Counted from the first letter of the stretch, positions 44,190-53,047 are shown. The stretch is DNA of 64,000 nucleotides from an uncultured Prevotellaceae bacterium (GCA_900318335.1 ONKF01000019.1:1-64000); one strand, 5' to 3'. Program-made: numbers and translations. The notes: generated from the sequence alone by a model not told the origin.

Positions 44190-44831
44190 ATGAAAACCTA
44201 TCTTTCTAAAATCATAGCGATAGCCGCATTGCTCGTGGTCTCCTTGCCTCTATGTGCACAAGATGAAGCCAGTGACTCCGTCTATTTATATAAGACGTGG
44301 ACCCAAATGTTTGATTTGACACCCGAGGCTGTTGTCATTGAACCGCTCGTGCAGGTGAATAACCCGTATGAGGTCGAGATTCTGACTATGGATCCTGAAG
44401 TGAATGAGGCGATAATCAACAACTATGTGGCTGCCACGCTTAGCGACAGCATCTGGCTCGTCAGTAGCCAATACCTCAAGCGGAATTTCAAGGGTGACGC
44501 CAAGAATCTCTACGGCTTTGTCCCCCTGGTTTACAATGAAAAGGTGGCCTTTGCTGTATATGGGCTTACCAGCCTTTGGGATATGTCGGTAGTCGATTTC
44601 CTTTTTGGCGAATCTGAATCCAGTGGGGCTTCCGATGGTAGGAAAGAGTACTATTACATCGACTTCTTGAACCGCAAGGTGTTGAGGGTCACGCCCAAAG
44701 TGCTGAGTGGTTTGCTTGAAGATTATCATGACCTGCAGATGCGTTACGAGGGCATGAAGGACTACAAGAAATCCGAAATCATCGAGGATTACTTTTTGAA
44801 GTTCATCGAACGTGCCTCCGTGAAAGAATAA
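44190..44831 (+). CDS. Secreted protein of a tandem family, member A
   Basis: A 213-residue protein with signal peptide MKTYLSKIIAIAALLVVSLPLCAQ. The mature part is unrecognised but shares a layout with the next gene: KTWTQMF near the start, DSIWLVSSQYLKR in the middle, YNEKVAFAVYG, YYYIDFLNRKVLRV, and an end MRYEGMKDYKKSEIIEDYF. The last 100 coding bases (44721-44820) are identical to 45443-45542 inside the next gene. It starts 15 bases after maf and likely shares its transcript. Possibly a periplasmic or surface protein; no function is offered. Confidence 0.8.
   Translation: MKTYLSKIIAIAALLVVSLPLCAQDEASDSVYLYKTWTQMFDLTPEAVVIEPLVQVNNPYEVEILTMDPEVNEAIINNYVAATLSDSIWLVSSQYLKRNFKGDAKNLYGFVPLVYNEKVAFAVYGLTSLWDMSVVDFLFGESESSGASDGRKEYYYIDFLNRKVLRVTPKVLSGLLEDYHDLQMRYEGMKDYKKSEIIEDYFLKFIERASVKE
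44721..44820 (+). repeat. 100-bp direct repeat, copy 1
   Basis: Base-for-base identical to 45443-45542; both encode the DYHDLQMRYEGMKDYKKS region. A third, diverged copy is at about 46031-46125. Flanking sequence is far less similar, suggesting recent gene conversion. Confidence 0.95.
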
Positions 44832-44884
44832 TGTTTATCCTCTGGTAAATAGCTTCGACAAACAGATCTAATTGATAGTGCATT

Positions 44885-46171
44885 ATGGAAAAGAGTATTT
44901 TTTATAAGCTGATGGTGCTCGTGGTGACGATGTGTTCACTGCACTGTGGCGCTGTCGAACCAGAGGAGCACGACACGGCCTACTTCTTTAACACATGGGA
45001 GCAGATGTTATATTTTGAACCTGTGAGCATGTTGCGCGATCCGTTTATCTATGCTCAAACTCCGTTGCAAATATTTTTTGAGATTGAAGATGAGAAATGG
45101 AACAGTGTAATCGAGCACAACTTTTTGGGGGCATCAATGGGTGATAGCATCTGGTATGTTAACAGTAACTATCTAAAGAAACATTTTGATGGGGATGTCA
45201 ACTTCTTAAAAGGCTATATACCGCTGTATTTTAATGAGAAAGTGGCCTATTTCACATACGGAGGTTATCCCTATAGGGATTATTCTGAAGAGAACTTTTA
45301 TAATGGAAAGTTGCATTATAGTATGTCCAAAATTGGTCAACCACGGTCCCTTATCCAGATTAATTGGAATTACTATTACATTGATTTTGAGCACCACAAG
45401 GTCCTCAAGGTAAACCATACTGTGCTGAATGCATTGCTGCGTGATTATCATGACCTGCAGATGCGTTACGAGGGCATGAAGGACTACAAGAAATCCGAAA
45501 TCATCGAGGATTACTTTTTGAAGTTCATCGAACGTGCCTCCGAATTAATGATGAAGACTATGAAGAATTGGTTAAGCTATATGATTGCAATTGCCTTTCT
45601 GGCATCAATCCCGTTGCATGTTCAAGCTGTAGAGGAACAGCGTGATACCGTCTTTTTCTATAACACATGGGAACAGTTGCTCTACCATGAGCCTGATCTT
45701 ATGGTCTATGACCCGTATGTGTACGTCAATACCCCGTTTGATATATATTTGGGAGCCGAAGACAAAGTCCTGAACGACTCGATTCGTGACATATATATGG
45801 TGGCGGCATTCGGCGACAGCACTTACCTGATCAATAGCAAATACCTGAGACGGGAGTTTGGCGGAGATGCCGATCGCCTCCGTGGATATATGCCCTTTGC
45901 ATTCAATGAAAGGGTGGCTTATACTGGCAAATTGAATGTTACTGGCGATAAACTCGAGTATTACTATATCGATTTCGTGAACCGCGAGGTGCTCAGGGTC
46001 ACGCCCAAAGTTCTCAGCGACTTGCTGGAGGATTATCACGACCTGCAGATGCGATACGAGGGCATGAAGGACTACAAGAAATCCGAGATTATTGAGGATT
46101 ACTTCTTTAAGTATATCGATCGGGCAGTAAATGATGTCATGCGGCCAAGTGTTCTCGACTTGATGGAATGA
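44885..46171 (+). CDS. Fused two-module secreted protein, members B and C of the tandem family
   Basis: A 428-residue reading frame made of two copies of the member A module. Module B (about 1-220) has a signal peptide ending around CSLHCGAVEP; module C begins at MMKTMKNWLSYMIAIAFLASIPLHVQA, an internal signal peptide in mid-chain, then repeats FYNTWEQLLY, AFNERVAY, YYYIDFVNREVLRV and MRYEGMKDYKKSEIIEDYF. At the joint member A reads GCC TCC GTG AAA GAA TAA, whereas here GCC TCC GAA TTA ATG ATG continues; removing one T would give GAA TAA, an immediate stop, with module C starting at ATG 45548-45560. It may be two genes fused by a one-base change, or an assembly error. Confidence 0.75.
   Translation: MEKSIFYKLMVLVVTMCSLHCGAVEPEEHDTAYFFNTWEQMLYFEPVSMLRDPFIYAQTPLQIFFEIEDEKWNSVIEHNFLGASMGDSIWYVNSNYLKKHFDGDVNFLKGYIPLYFNEKVAYFTYGGYPYRDYSEENFYNGKLHYSMSKIGQPRSLIQINWNYYYIDFEHHKVLKVNHTVLNALLRDYHDLQMRYEGMKDYKKSEIIEDYFLKFIERASELMMKTMKNWLSYMIAIAFLASIPLHVQAVEEQRDTVFFYNTWEQLLYHEPDLMVYDPYVYVNTPFDIYLGAEDKVLNDSIRDIYMVAAFGDSTYLINSKYLRREFGGDADRLRGYMPFAFNERVAYTGKLNVTGDKLEYYYIDFVNREVLRVTPKVLSDLLEDYHDLQMRYEGMKDYKKSEIIEDYFFKYIDRAVNDVMRPSVLDLME
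45443..45542 (+). repeat. 100-bp direct repeat, copy 2
   Basis: Identical to 44721-44820. It ends exactly where the reading frame of member A and that of the fused gene part. Confidence 0.95.
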
Positions 46172-46181
46172 TCAACTGCAG

Positions 46182-47306
46182 ATGATGACAAAAAAACTTA
46201 GTTATATATTTTTAGCGGCTGCAATGCTGGTGCTGTCATCTTGTTTCAGGGGTGGCAACACTGCAGGCAAAGTGCTTGATGCACAAGACTCGATCATCAC
46301 AGCGGCCAAGCTGCTGTCGATGCAACGCACACCCCATTATACCCTCGTAACCGTGGGCGACCCGTGGAAGGGTGGGGTACTGCACCGCTATGTGCTGGTG
46401 CCCCGCGACTCTATGCTTCCCGATGACCTGCCAGAGGGCACTCTGGTGCGGACGCCCATCTCCCGGGCGCTGGTCTATTCGTCGGTGCACACGAGCCTTA
46501 TGCGTGAACTGGGTGCCCTTGATGCCGTGCGCGGTGTCGTAGACAGCCAGTACTTCAACGATTCAACCCTTGCTGCCGGTATCAAGGCCGGAACGATCGC
46601 TGACTGCGGTAACTCGATGAACCCCACTGTAGAGAAGGTCATCGACATGCAGCCCGATGCCATCCTTCTCTCCCCCTATCAGGATGCAAGCTATGGCCAA
46701 ATTGCCAAGTTGGACATTCCTCTTATCGAGTGTGCCGATTATCTGGAGTATGATCCGATAGGACGTGCTGAGTGGGTGAAGTTTTATGGTGAGCTGGTTG
46801 GCAAGCGGGCCGAGGCCGATAGTCTGTTTGATGCTGTCGTGACTGCCTATAATGATGTGAAGAAAAAGGCGGCTGGCGCCCAGACCCGTCCCACAGTTGT
46901 GACCGAGATGGTCATCAGTGGCGTGTGGAATGTGCCTGGCGGTCAGAGCTACATGGCCCGCATCCTGAATGATGCCGGAGGCAAATACCTCTGGGCCGAT
47001 GACCAGAATACGGGCTCGCTGGCGCTTGATTTCAATCAGGTCCTGGCCGTGGCCCAAGATGCCGACTACTGGTTCATCAAGTGGACCAATATCAACAGCC
47101 TGAGCGATTTGCAGGGCGCCAATGACCTGAACAAGGAGATGGCTGCGTTCAAGAACAAGCGCGTCTATGTCTGCGATACCGACAAGACCCGCTTCTTTGA
47201 CCGCATCCCGTTCCATCCCGAGTTGTTGCTGCGCGAGTTTGCCGCTATCATGCATCCCGAGTTATTCACTGATTACAAGAACCAGATGTACCACCACATT
47301 GACTGA
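46182..47306 (+). CDS. Iron-siderophore/cobalamin-type ABC substrate-binding lipoprotein
   Basis: A 374-residue lipoprotein: MTKKLSYIFLAAAMLVLSSC with the lipobox Cys near residue 21. Its two lobes are joined by a long helix as in BtuF/FecB-type cluster A binding proteins: RALVYSSVHTSLMRELGAL, NPTVEKVIDMQPDAILLSPYQD, then YMARILNDAGGKYLWADD and PFHPELLLREFAAI. It would deliver a siderophore, haem or corrinoid to the permease at 47314. The first codons are ATGATG (46182/46185); either is possible. It follows the tandem family by 10 bases. Confidence 0.93.
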   Translation: MMTKKLSYIFLAAAMLVLSSCFRGGNTAGKVLDAQDSIITAAKLLSMQRTPHYTLVTVGDPWKGGVLHRYVLVPRDSMLPDDLPEGTLVRTPISRALVYSSVHTSLMRELGALDAVRGVVDSQYFNDSTLAAGIKAGTIADCGNSMNPTVEKVIDMQPDAILLSPYQDASYGQIAKLDIPLIECADYLEYDPIGRAEWVKFYGELVGKRAEADSLFDAVVTAYNDVKKKAAGAQTRPTVVTEMVISGVWNVPGGQSYMARILNDAGGKYLWADDQNTGSLALDFNQVLAVAQDADYWFIKWTNINSLSDLQGANDLNKEMAAFKNKRVYVCDTDKTRFFDRIPFHPELLLREFAAIMHPELFTDYKNQMYHHID

Positions 47307-47313
47307 CGCTCCA

Positions 47314-48348
47314 ATGACATATCGCCGCTACACCGTCACGCTCATTGCGTTGACGCTGGCGTTGGTGCTCTTGGCATTGGCGTGCCTCGTGTTTGGCTCG
47401 GTGGACATCCCTGTGCGTAAAATAGTCGATATCCTTGCCGGCAACGGCAGCGGCAACAAGGCATGGGACATCATTATACTGCAATCGCGCATTCCCATGA
47501 TAGCCACTGCGGCATTGGCGGGTGCGGCGCTATCGATTTCAGGTCTGTTGTTGCAGACGACCTTCAACAATCCGCTTGCCGGTCCATCCATTCTGGGCGT
47601 TTCATCGGGTGCGGGATTGGGTGTCGCTATTGTCATTCTGGCCCTGGGTGGCTCCTTGGGAGGTCTGTTGGGCGAGAACGTGGGTAGTTACATGGCGATA
47701 TTGCTTGGTGCCCTGATGGGCGCTGGAGCGGTGCTGGTCGTGCTTATTGCGTTCTCGGCCATCGTGCGCAGTAACACCATGTTGCTCATCATCGGTATCC
47801 TTGTGAGCTATCTCACCTCGAGTATTGTGCAGCTGCTCAACTCGGTAGCAACCGAGGAAGGAGTGCACAACTATGTCTCGTGGGGATTCGGCAATTTCTC
47901 AGGCGTGAGCGCGGCCCAGATTCCTGTCTATGCTGGTGTCATCATCATGGCGCTCATCGGCGCCGCCTTGATGGTCAAGCCGCTCAATGCCCTCTTGCTG
48001 GGAGCACGCTATGCCCGCAACCTGGGCATCAACGTGTCCCGCACGCGTAACATCCTGCTCATCATCACGGGAGTGCTGACAGCTGTCGTGACGGCCTTCT
48101 GCGGACCCATCGGATTCATTGGACTGGTGGTGCCCCACATCGCCCGAATGTCACTCGGCACGAGCAACCACAGCCGCTTGGTGCCCGCTACCATCCTTGC
48201 AGGCGCCGACATCGCCCTGCTGTGCGCCTTGGTCAGCGTGAGCAACCCTCACGGCATCATCCCTATTAACGCCATCACGCCCATTATCGGCGTGCCCATC
48301 ATCCTATATATCATTCTCAACCGTCGGCGTATCCAGTACTTTAATTAA
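47314..48348 (+). CDS. FecCD-type ABC transporter permease
   Basis: A 344-residue inner-membrane permease with about ten helices. It has AALAGAALSISGLLLQTTFNNPLAGPSILGVSSGAG in overlapping segments, the family hallmark, and GPIGFIGLVVPHIARM near the C-terminus that couples to the ATPase. The ATG at 47314 is used because the longer upstream frame is out of register with known permeases and lies inside the binding-protein gene. It is seven bases after the binding-protein gene and eight bases before the ATPase gene. Confidence 0.95.
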   Translation: MTYRRYTVTLIALTLALVLLALACLVFGSVDIPVRKIVDILAGNGSGNKAWDIIILQSRIPMIATAALAGAALSISGLLLQTTFNNPLAGPSILGVSSGAGLGVAIVILALGGSLGGLLGENVGSYMAILLGALMGAGAVLVVLIAFSAIVRSNTMLLIIGILVSYLTSSIVQLLNSVATEEGVHNYVSWGFGNFSGVSAAQIPVYAGVIIMALIGAALMVKPLNALLLGARYARNLGINVSRTRNILLIITGVLTAVVTAFCGPIGFIGLVVPHIARMSLGTSNHSRLVPATILAGADIALLCALVSVSNPHGIIPINAITPIIGVPIILYIILNRRRIQYFN

Positions 48349-48356
48349 CAGCAACT

Positions 48357-49139
48357 ATGAACGACAACGCTTTTCTCACGACCCACGACCTCGCAGTGGG
48401 CTATCGCAATGGTAAACAGCAAGTGACTCTGCTCAAGGGACTGAATCTGACTCTGGACAGGGGCAAACTGGTGGCTCTGCTCGGCCAGAACGGTGCTGGC
48501 AAGTCAACCCTGCTGCGTGCCATAACCTGCGACGAGCGGCCCATAGCCGGCACCATCATGGTCGATGGCAAGAATCTGCTGGAACTGTCACAGCGGGAAC
48601 GCTCACGCATCCTCGGTCTGGTCTCTACCGAGCGCATCCAGGCGGGTGCTCTCACGGTCGAGGAACTGGTGGGCTTGGGACGACAGCCCCATACGGGTTT
48701 CCTGGGCCGCCTGGATGATGAGGATCACAGGATCGTGCGCGAAGCGATGGCCGATTCGGGCATTTCGTCCAAGGCTGGCGAGTATGTGGCCTCGTTGAGC
48801 GACGGTGAGCGCCAGAAGGCCATGATTGCCCGGGCGCTGGCCCAGCAGACGCCGCTCATCGTCCTGGATGAGCCAACGGCTTTTCTCGACGTGGCCAGCC
48901 GCATCGAGACCATGCGCCTGCTTCAGACCCTTGCCCACGACCGTGGCAAGACCGTGCTGCTTTCCAGTCATGATATTTCCCAATCACTGATGCTGGCCGA
49001 CGAATTGTGGCTCATCACAACCGACCGTCAAGTGCTTACTGGCACCACCCGACAACTGGTCGCCGACGGTGCCATGAACCGTCTTTTTACCAATCGGGAC
49101 ATCCATTTTAACCCCAATATCCTCGATTATTCCTTCTGA
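48357..49139 (+). CDS. FecE/BtuD-type ABC transporter ATPase
   Basis: A 260-residue cytosolic ATPase of the importer. Walker A is GQNGAGKSTLL at about residues 42-52, the ABC signature is SLSDGERQKAMIARAL, Walker B is PLIVLDEPTAFLD, and SSHDIS carries the switch histidine. It completes the three-gene importer; two permeases and two ATPases would form the working complex, energising uptake of the substrate that reaches the periplasm by a TonB-dependent receptor, which is not encoded nearby. Confidence 0.95.
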   Translation: MNDNAFLTTHDLAVGYRNGKQQVTLLKGLNLTLDRGKLVALLGQNGAGKSTLLRAITCDERPIAGTIMVDGKNLLELSQRERSRILGLVSTERIQAGALTVEELVGLGRQPHTGFLGRLDDEDHRIVREAMADSGISSKAGEYVASLSDGERQKAMIARALAQQTPLIVLDEPTAFLDVASRIETMRLLQTLAHDRGKTVLLSSHDISQSLMLADELWLITTDRQVLTGTTRQLVADGAMNRLFTNRDIHFNPNILDYSF

Positions 49140-49223
49140 CCCTCGATGCGCCTCAAAGCCCCGTCAATAGTGGGATTGACAGCATTTTACAGCATGAGCG
49201 AAAGGCATTTTGTTGGCCGAAAA

Positions 49224-49256
49224 TTTGGTCAGTTTAAATGATTTGACTACCTTTGC
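49224..49256 (+). promoter_or_regulatory. Complete promoter of the small secreted protein gene
   Basis: TTTG at 49224-49227 and TACCTTTGC at 49248-49256, 20-base spacing. Start site about 49261, leader about 20 nt. Confidence 0.65.
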
Positions 49257-49281
49257 ACTGCAAACCAATTACTAACAACTT

Positions 49282-49566
49282 ATGCTAAGACGATTTTTTT
49301 TAGCGCTTGCTGTTGTAATTGCTGTGTCTGCCGTGGGGCAGGATTTTAAACTGCATGCCACCAAATATCACCCTGGACAGGGTGGTGCTGGTTGGGTAAC
49401 AGCAAGCGGAGACCGAATCAATTATGATAAGTTGAAAAACTATCAGATTCGATGGGTCAAGGACAAGATGGGTCCGCGGTTGCGCAAACGCATCGATTTC
49501 CTCACTCCGCGTGGTGACAAGTACAACTTCCGCAACGGATCGGTCACTATTCGCAAGAAGAAATAG
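49282..49566 (+). CDS. Small basic secreted protein of unknown function
   Basis: A 94-residue protein with signal peptide MLRRFFLALAVVIAVSAVG. The mature ~75 residues are very basic, with KKK at the end and many Lys/Arg, and contain HATKYHPGQGGAGWVTASGD followed by IRWVKDKMGPRLRKRIDF. I recognise no family. Both a strong promoter and the downstream hairpin support it as a real single gene. A cationic secreted peptide could bind polysaccharide, nucleic acid or membrane; this is inference. Confidence 0.7.
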   Translation: MLRRFFLALAVVIAVSAVGQDFKLHATKYHPGQGGAGWVTASGDRINYDKLKNYQIRWVKDKMGPRLRKRIDFLTPRGDKYNFRNGSVTIRKKK

Positions 49567-49613
49567 ATTGACTCCCCCAGAGGGATGTCTTCTGATGATT
49601 AGTAGAGAAATGA

Positions 49614-49650
49614 ATGAGGACGGGACAGATCGCATCTGCCTCGTCCTCAT
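49614..49650. terminator. Hairpin between convergent genes
   Basis: ATGAGGACG pairs with CGTCCTCAT, with a further CAGAT/ATCTG stem inside. It can end transcription from both sides, although T runs are modest. Confidence 0.65.
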
Positions 49651-49669
49651 CACTTATGCCGTTTTAGTC

Positions 49670-51292
49670 TTATTCCTCTATCGGGAACGCGGCCTTGTGC
49701 TGATTCAGGGCATTCAAGGCAGCCAGAACAGTCTTGTCCTTGCGGTTGATGATGGGGTAGAAGGCTTTGTTGCCGTAGATGTCACGGGCGATGAGCGCCT
49801 TCAGATTGGTGACGATGGCATCACCTGACAGGTTGATGTAGTACCATCGCGGTGTAATGCCGTTGCGCTGGGCAAAATTGGCAAAATCGGTCAGCATCTC
49901 CTCGTCGCTCGGTGCAGTAGCGAGGAATTGCTCGTAGCCGTCCAGCTTGTTGAGAGAATTGCGGTGACGGTCACAGTAATTGAACGCGTAGCGTTGCAGC
50001 AGGCCGGCATTGGCCACCTCGATATAGTAGCTGGTGATACCGCTGGTGTCGCGGGCAACAAAGATGTCGGGTACGATGCCACCGCCGCCATACACCGTGC
50101 GGCCATACATCGTGGTGAATACCTGGTCCTTGTCAATCTTCATGCTGTCGCGGCTGTAGAGCTCGCCATTGATGTAGCGGTCCACAAGCTCTTTCTCGTA
50201 GTCGAGCATATCACCATGCTTATAGTCCTTCTGGATGCAGCGGCCGCTCGGGGTGTAATAGCGTGCTGTGGTCAGTCGGATGGCGCTGCTGTCGGGCAGG
50301 ACAAACTCCTTCTGCACCAATCCCTTACCGAATGAGCGGCAACCCACAATCAGGCCACGGTCATTGTCCTGTAGGGCCCCCGCCATGATTTCACTGGCAC
50401 TGGCGCTGAACTCGTCGATGAGCACTGCCACCTCGGCATTCTGGAAGGAACCGTTGCCGTCGCTCCACACCTCGCTGTTGTCGTGCTCATAGCGGCCTCG
50501 TGTGTACACGATGGGCTGGTCGGCTGGCAGGAACTCGTTGACCATGAGCACCGCCATCTCCATGAATCCGCCGCCGTTGCCGCGTAGGTCGATGATGTAG
50601 CGTTCGGCGCCTTCTTCCTGCAGGGAGGCCATCGCGGTGATGAACTCATCATAGGTGTGACGACCGAACTGGTTGACTTTGACATAGCCAGTGATATTGT
50701 CAATCATGTAGAAGGCATCCACGCTGTTGACGGGGATATCGCCGCGTGTGACGGTGAAGTTGAGCAGCTTCTTGCTGTTCTGGCGCTTGATGCCCAGTTT
50801 CACCTTGCTGCCCTTGGGGCCGCGTAGGCGCTTCATCACGGCACCGCTGGTCATCTTCTCTCCCGTGGCGATGGAGTCGTCAATCATCACGATGCGGTCT
50901 CCGGCCATCAGGCCCACTTTCTCACTGGGGCCTCCGGGAATGACCTCGACAACGCCGATGGTGTCGTCGGTCATCACAAACGAGATGCCGATGCCGCTGA
51001 ACGAGCCGTTCAGGTCATCGGTGGCGGCCTTGAGTTCCTCGGCAGAGAAGTAACTCGTGTGGGGGTCGAGATTGCCCAGTATCTCGGGTATGCTCATCTC
51101 GATAAGGTCCTTGAGGTTGGTCGTGTCCACATAGTCCTGGGCTATCAGGTTGAGGATAGCGTTGAGTTTGCGGTCGTTCTCGGCCACCTTGTTGTTGCTC
51201 GAGAACTGGCTGCCAAAGAATATGCCCGTCACCACCGCCACAGCGAGGGCGATGGGGATCCAGATGGGTTGACGTGTGGATTCAGGTTTCAT
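49670..51292 (-). CDS. Carboxy-terminal processing protease (S41), paralogue 2
   Basis: A 540-residue exported protease with an N-terminal anchor (WIPIALAVAVVTGIFFGSQF, about 11-30). A PDZ domain (about 90-175) with VEVIPGGPSEKVGLMAGDRI precedes the catalytic domain: YIIDLRGNGGGFMEMAV, the serine in DEFSASASEIMAGAL and the lysine in CRSFGKGLVQKEF. A C-terminal region of ~150 residues follows. The enzyme trims or degrades periplasmic proteins. It is 13 bases downstream of a close paralogue (51306), so it arose by tandem duplication. Confidence 0.94.
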   Translation of the reverse strand: MKPESTRQPIWIPIALAVAVVTGIFFGSQFSSNNKVAENDRKLNAILNLIAQDYVDTTNLKDLIEMSIPEILGNLDPHTSYFSAEELKAATDDLNGSFSGIGISFVMTDDTIGVVEVIPGGPSEKVGLMAGDRIVMIDDSIATGEKMTSGAVMKRLRGPKGSKVKLGIKRQNSKKLLNFTVTRGDIPVNSVDAFYMIDNITGYVKVNQFGRHTYDEFITAMASLQEEGAERYIIDLRGNGGGFMEMAVLMVNEFLPADQPIVYTRGRYEHDNSEVWSDGNGSFQNAEVAVLIDEFSASASEIMAGALQDNDRGLIVGCRSFGKGLVQKEFVLPDSSAIRLTTARYYTPSGRCIQKDYKHGDMLDYEKELVDRYINGELYSRDSMKIDKDQVFTTMYGRTVYGGGGIVPDIFVARDTSGITSYYIEVANAGLLQRYAFNYCDRHRNSLNKLDGYEQFLATAPSDEEMLTDFANFAQRNGITPRWYYINLSGDAIVTNLKALIARDIYGNKAFYPIINRKDKTVLAALNALNQHKAAFPIEE

Positions 51293-51305
51293 ATCTCAGG
51301 ACGGG

Positions 51306-53003
51306 TTATCTCTTGATGAATTGATACATGCGGCTTAACACGCCCGACTGCCTGCTCTGGGCAATGGACTTGAGGTCAAGGCTCTCGGTGATGGGAAATA
51401 CGGCCTTGTGCTTGTTCAGGGCCTTGAGCGCCTGTTGCACCGTCTTGTCGTTGCGGTTCAGGATAGGGTAGTAGGCTTGGCTGCCAAAGATATCCCTGGC
51501 AATCAGCGCCTTGAGCTCGGTGACAATCTTGTCGCGCGACACGTTGATGTAGTACCAGCGCGGGGCGATTCCGGCAACTTCGGCATAGTCCACAAACATG
51601 CCAATCAACTCGTCATCGTTGGGTGCCATGCGCAGGAACTGCTTGTAGTCGCTCATCTTGCTCAATGCGGTGCGGTTGTTGTTGCAGTAGTCAAATGTGA
51701 AACGCTGCAACAGGCCGGCGTTGTCCACCTCGATATAGTATCCGGTCACGCCACTGGTGTCGCGGGGCACAAAGATGTCGGGCACGATGCCACCGCCGCC
51801 ATACACCGTGCGGCCGTTGGCAGTGGTAAACATCTGGCTCTTGTCCACCTTGATGCTGTCACGGTTGTCCAACTCGCCACGCATGAAGCGTTCCACCAGT
51901 TCGTTGTCATAATCCTCGTTGGCTCCGCGCTTGTAATCCTTCTGTATGCAGCGTCCACTGGGCGTGTAGTAACGGGCTGTGGTCAAGCGGATGGCACTGC
52001 TGTCGGGCAGGATAAACTCCTTCTGAACGAGGGCTTTACCAAAGGAACGGCAACCCACAATCAGGCCACGGTCGTTATCTTGGAGCGCGCCGGCAAAGAT
52101 CTCGCTGGCGCTGGCGCTGAACTCGTCGATGAGCACAGCCACCTCGGCATCCTGGAACAGGCCCTTGCCAGTGCTCCACCACTCGCGGTCATCACGCTTG
52201 TAGCGTCCGTGGGTATAGACGATGAGGTCATCGGCGGGCATGAACTCGTTGACCATGCGCACCGCAATTTCCATGAAGCCGCCGCCGTTGCCGCGCAGGT
52301 CGATCATGTAACGCTTGGCACCGTCTTCCTTGAGCTTGGTCATGGCTTGCATGAACTCGCGGTAAGTGTTGCGGCCAAACTGGTTCACCTTGACGTAGCC
52401 GGTGTTCTTGTCGAGCATGTAGTGGGCGTCGACGGTGTTGACGGGGATCTTGCCGCGGGTGACGGTAAATGAGAGCGTCTTGGCGCTGTTATGGCGCTTG
52501 ATGCCGAGCTTGACCTTGCTGCCCTTGGGACCGCGCAGTCGCTTGGTGATGGACCCCTTGGTGATTTTTTCGCCCACGGTCGTGGTGTCGTCGATCGACA
52601 CGATGCGGTCACCCGCCATGAGTCCCACCCGGGCGGCTGGACCGCCAGGGATGACCTCGACGATACCCACGGTATCATTCATGAGTTCAAACTGGATACC
52701 GATGTCGCTCATCGTGCCGCTCATGCTCTCGGACGATGCCTTGAACTCCTCGGCACTCATGTAACTCGTGTGGGGGTCCAGGTTGCTCAAGATTTCGGGG
52801 ATGCTCATCTCGATGAGGTCCTTGAGGTTGGTCGAGTCCACATAGTCCTGATTGATGAGGCTCAGGATGGCGTTGACCTTACGGTCGCTGTCAACCGCAT
52901 AGCTGTTGGGCGAGATGCGGTTACCGATAAACAAGCCCACCACCACCGCTACTGCGATGGCGAGGGGTAACCAGATGGGTTGACGGGAAGATTGTTGTTT
53001 CAT
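51306..53003 (-). CDS. Carboxy-terminal processing protease (S41), paralogue 1
   Basis: A 565-residue enzyme collinear with the downstream paralogue, with an N-terminal anchor (WLPLAIAVAVVVGLFIGNRI), a PDZ domain with VEVIPGGPAARVGLMAGDRI, and the serine/lysine pair in DEFSASASEIFAGAL and CRSFGKALVQKEF. It has an extra ~25-residue basic tail (SLDLKSIAQSRQSGVLSRMY). Differences cluster in the PDZ loop (SDIGIQFELMNDT versus SGIGISFVMTDDT) and in the C-terminal domain, suggesting different substrates. It follows the deaminase gene by 44 bases. Confidence 0.94.
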   Translation of the reverse strand: MKQQSSRQPIWLPLAIAVAVVVGLFIGNRISPNSYAVDSDRKVNAILSLINQDYVDSTNLKDLIEMSIPEILSNLDPHTSYMSAEEFKASSESMSGTMSDIGIQFELMNDTVGIVEVIPGGPAARVGLMAGDRIVSIDDTTTVGEKITKGSITKRLRGPKGSKVKLGIKRHNSAKTLSFTVTRGKIPVNTVDAHYMLDKNTGYVKVNQFGRNTYREFMQAMTKLKEDGAKRYMIDLRGNGGGFMEIAVRMVNEFMPADDLIVYTHGRYKRDDREWWSTGKGLFQDAEVAVLIDEFSASASEIFAGALQDNDRGLIVGCRSFGKALVQKEFILPDSSAIRLTTARYYTPSGRCIQKDYKRGANEDYDNELVERFMRGELDNRDSIKVDKSQMFTTANGRTVYGGGGIVPDIFVPRDTSGVTGYYIEVDNAGLLQRFTFDYCNNNRTALSKMSDYKQFLRMAPNDDELIGMFVDYAEVAGIAPRWYYINVSRDKIVTELKALIARDIFGSQAYYPILNRNDKTVQQALKALNKHKAVFPITESLDLKSIAQSRQSGVLSRMYQFIKR

Positions 53004-53047
53004 CGGTTGGTGACTCTTGGAAATCGGTAAGCTTCTGTTCGTGTCGT

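Noticed and set aside
47167-47313. Longer start for the FecCD permease
   Set aside because: The extra region is inside the binding-protein gene, is rich in Ser/Thr/Arg shadow codons, and the permease begins with its first membrane helix after 47314.
51408-52472. Plus-strand frame (354 codons) opposite the processing protease
   Set aside because: Antisense shadow of the S41 gene with no motif of its own.
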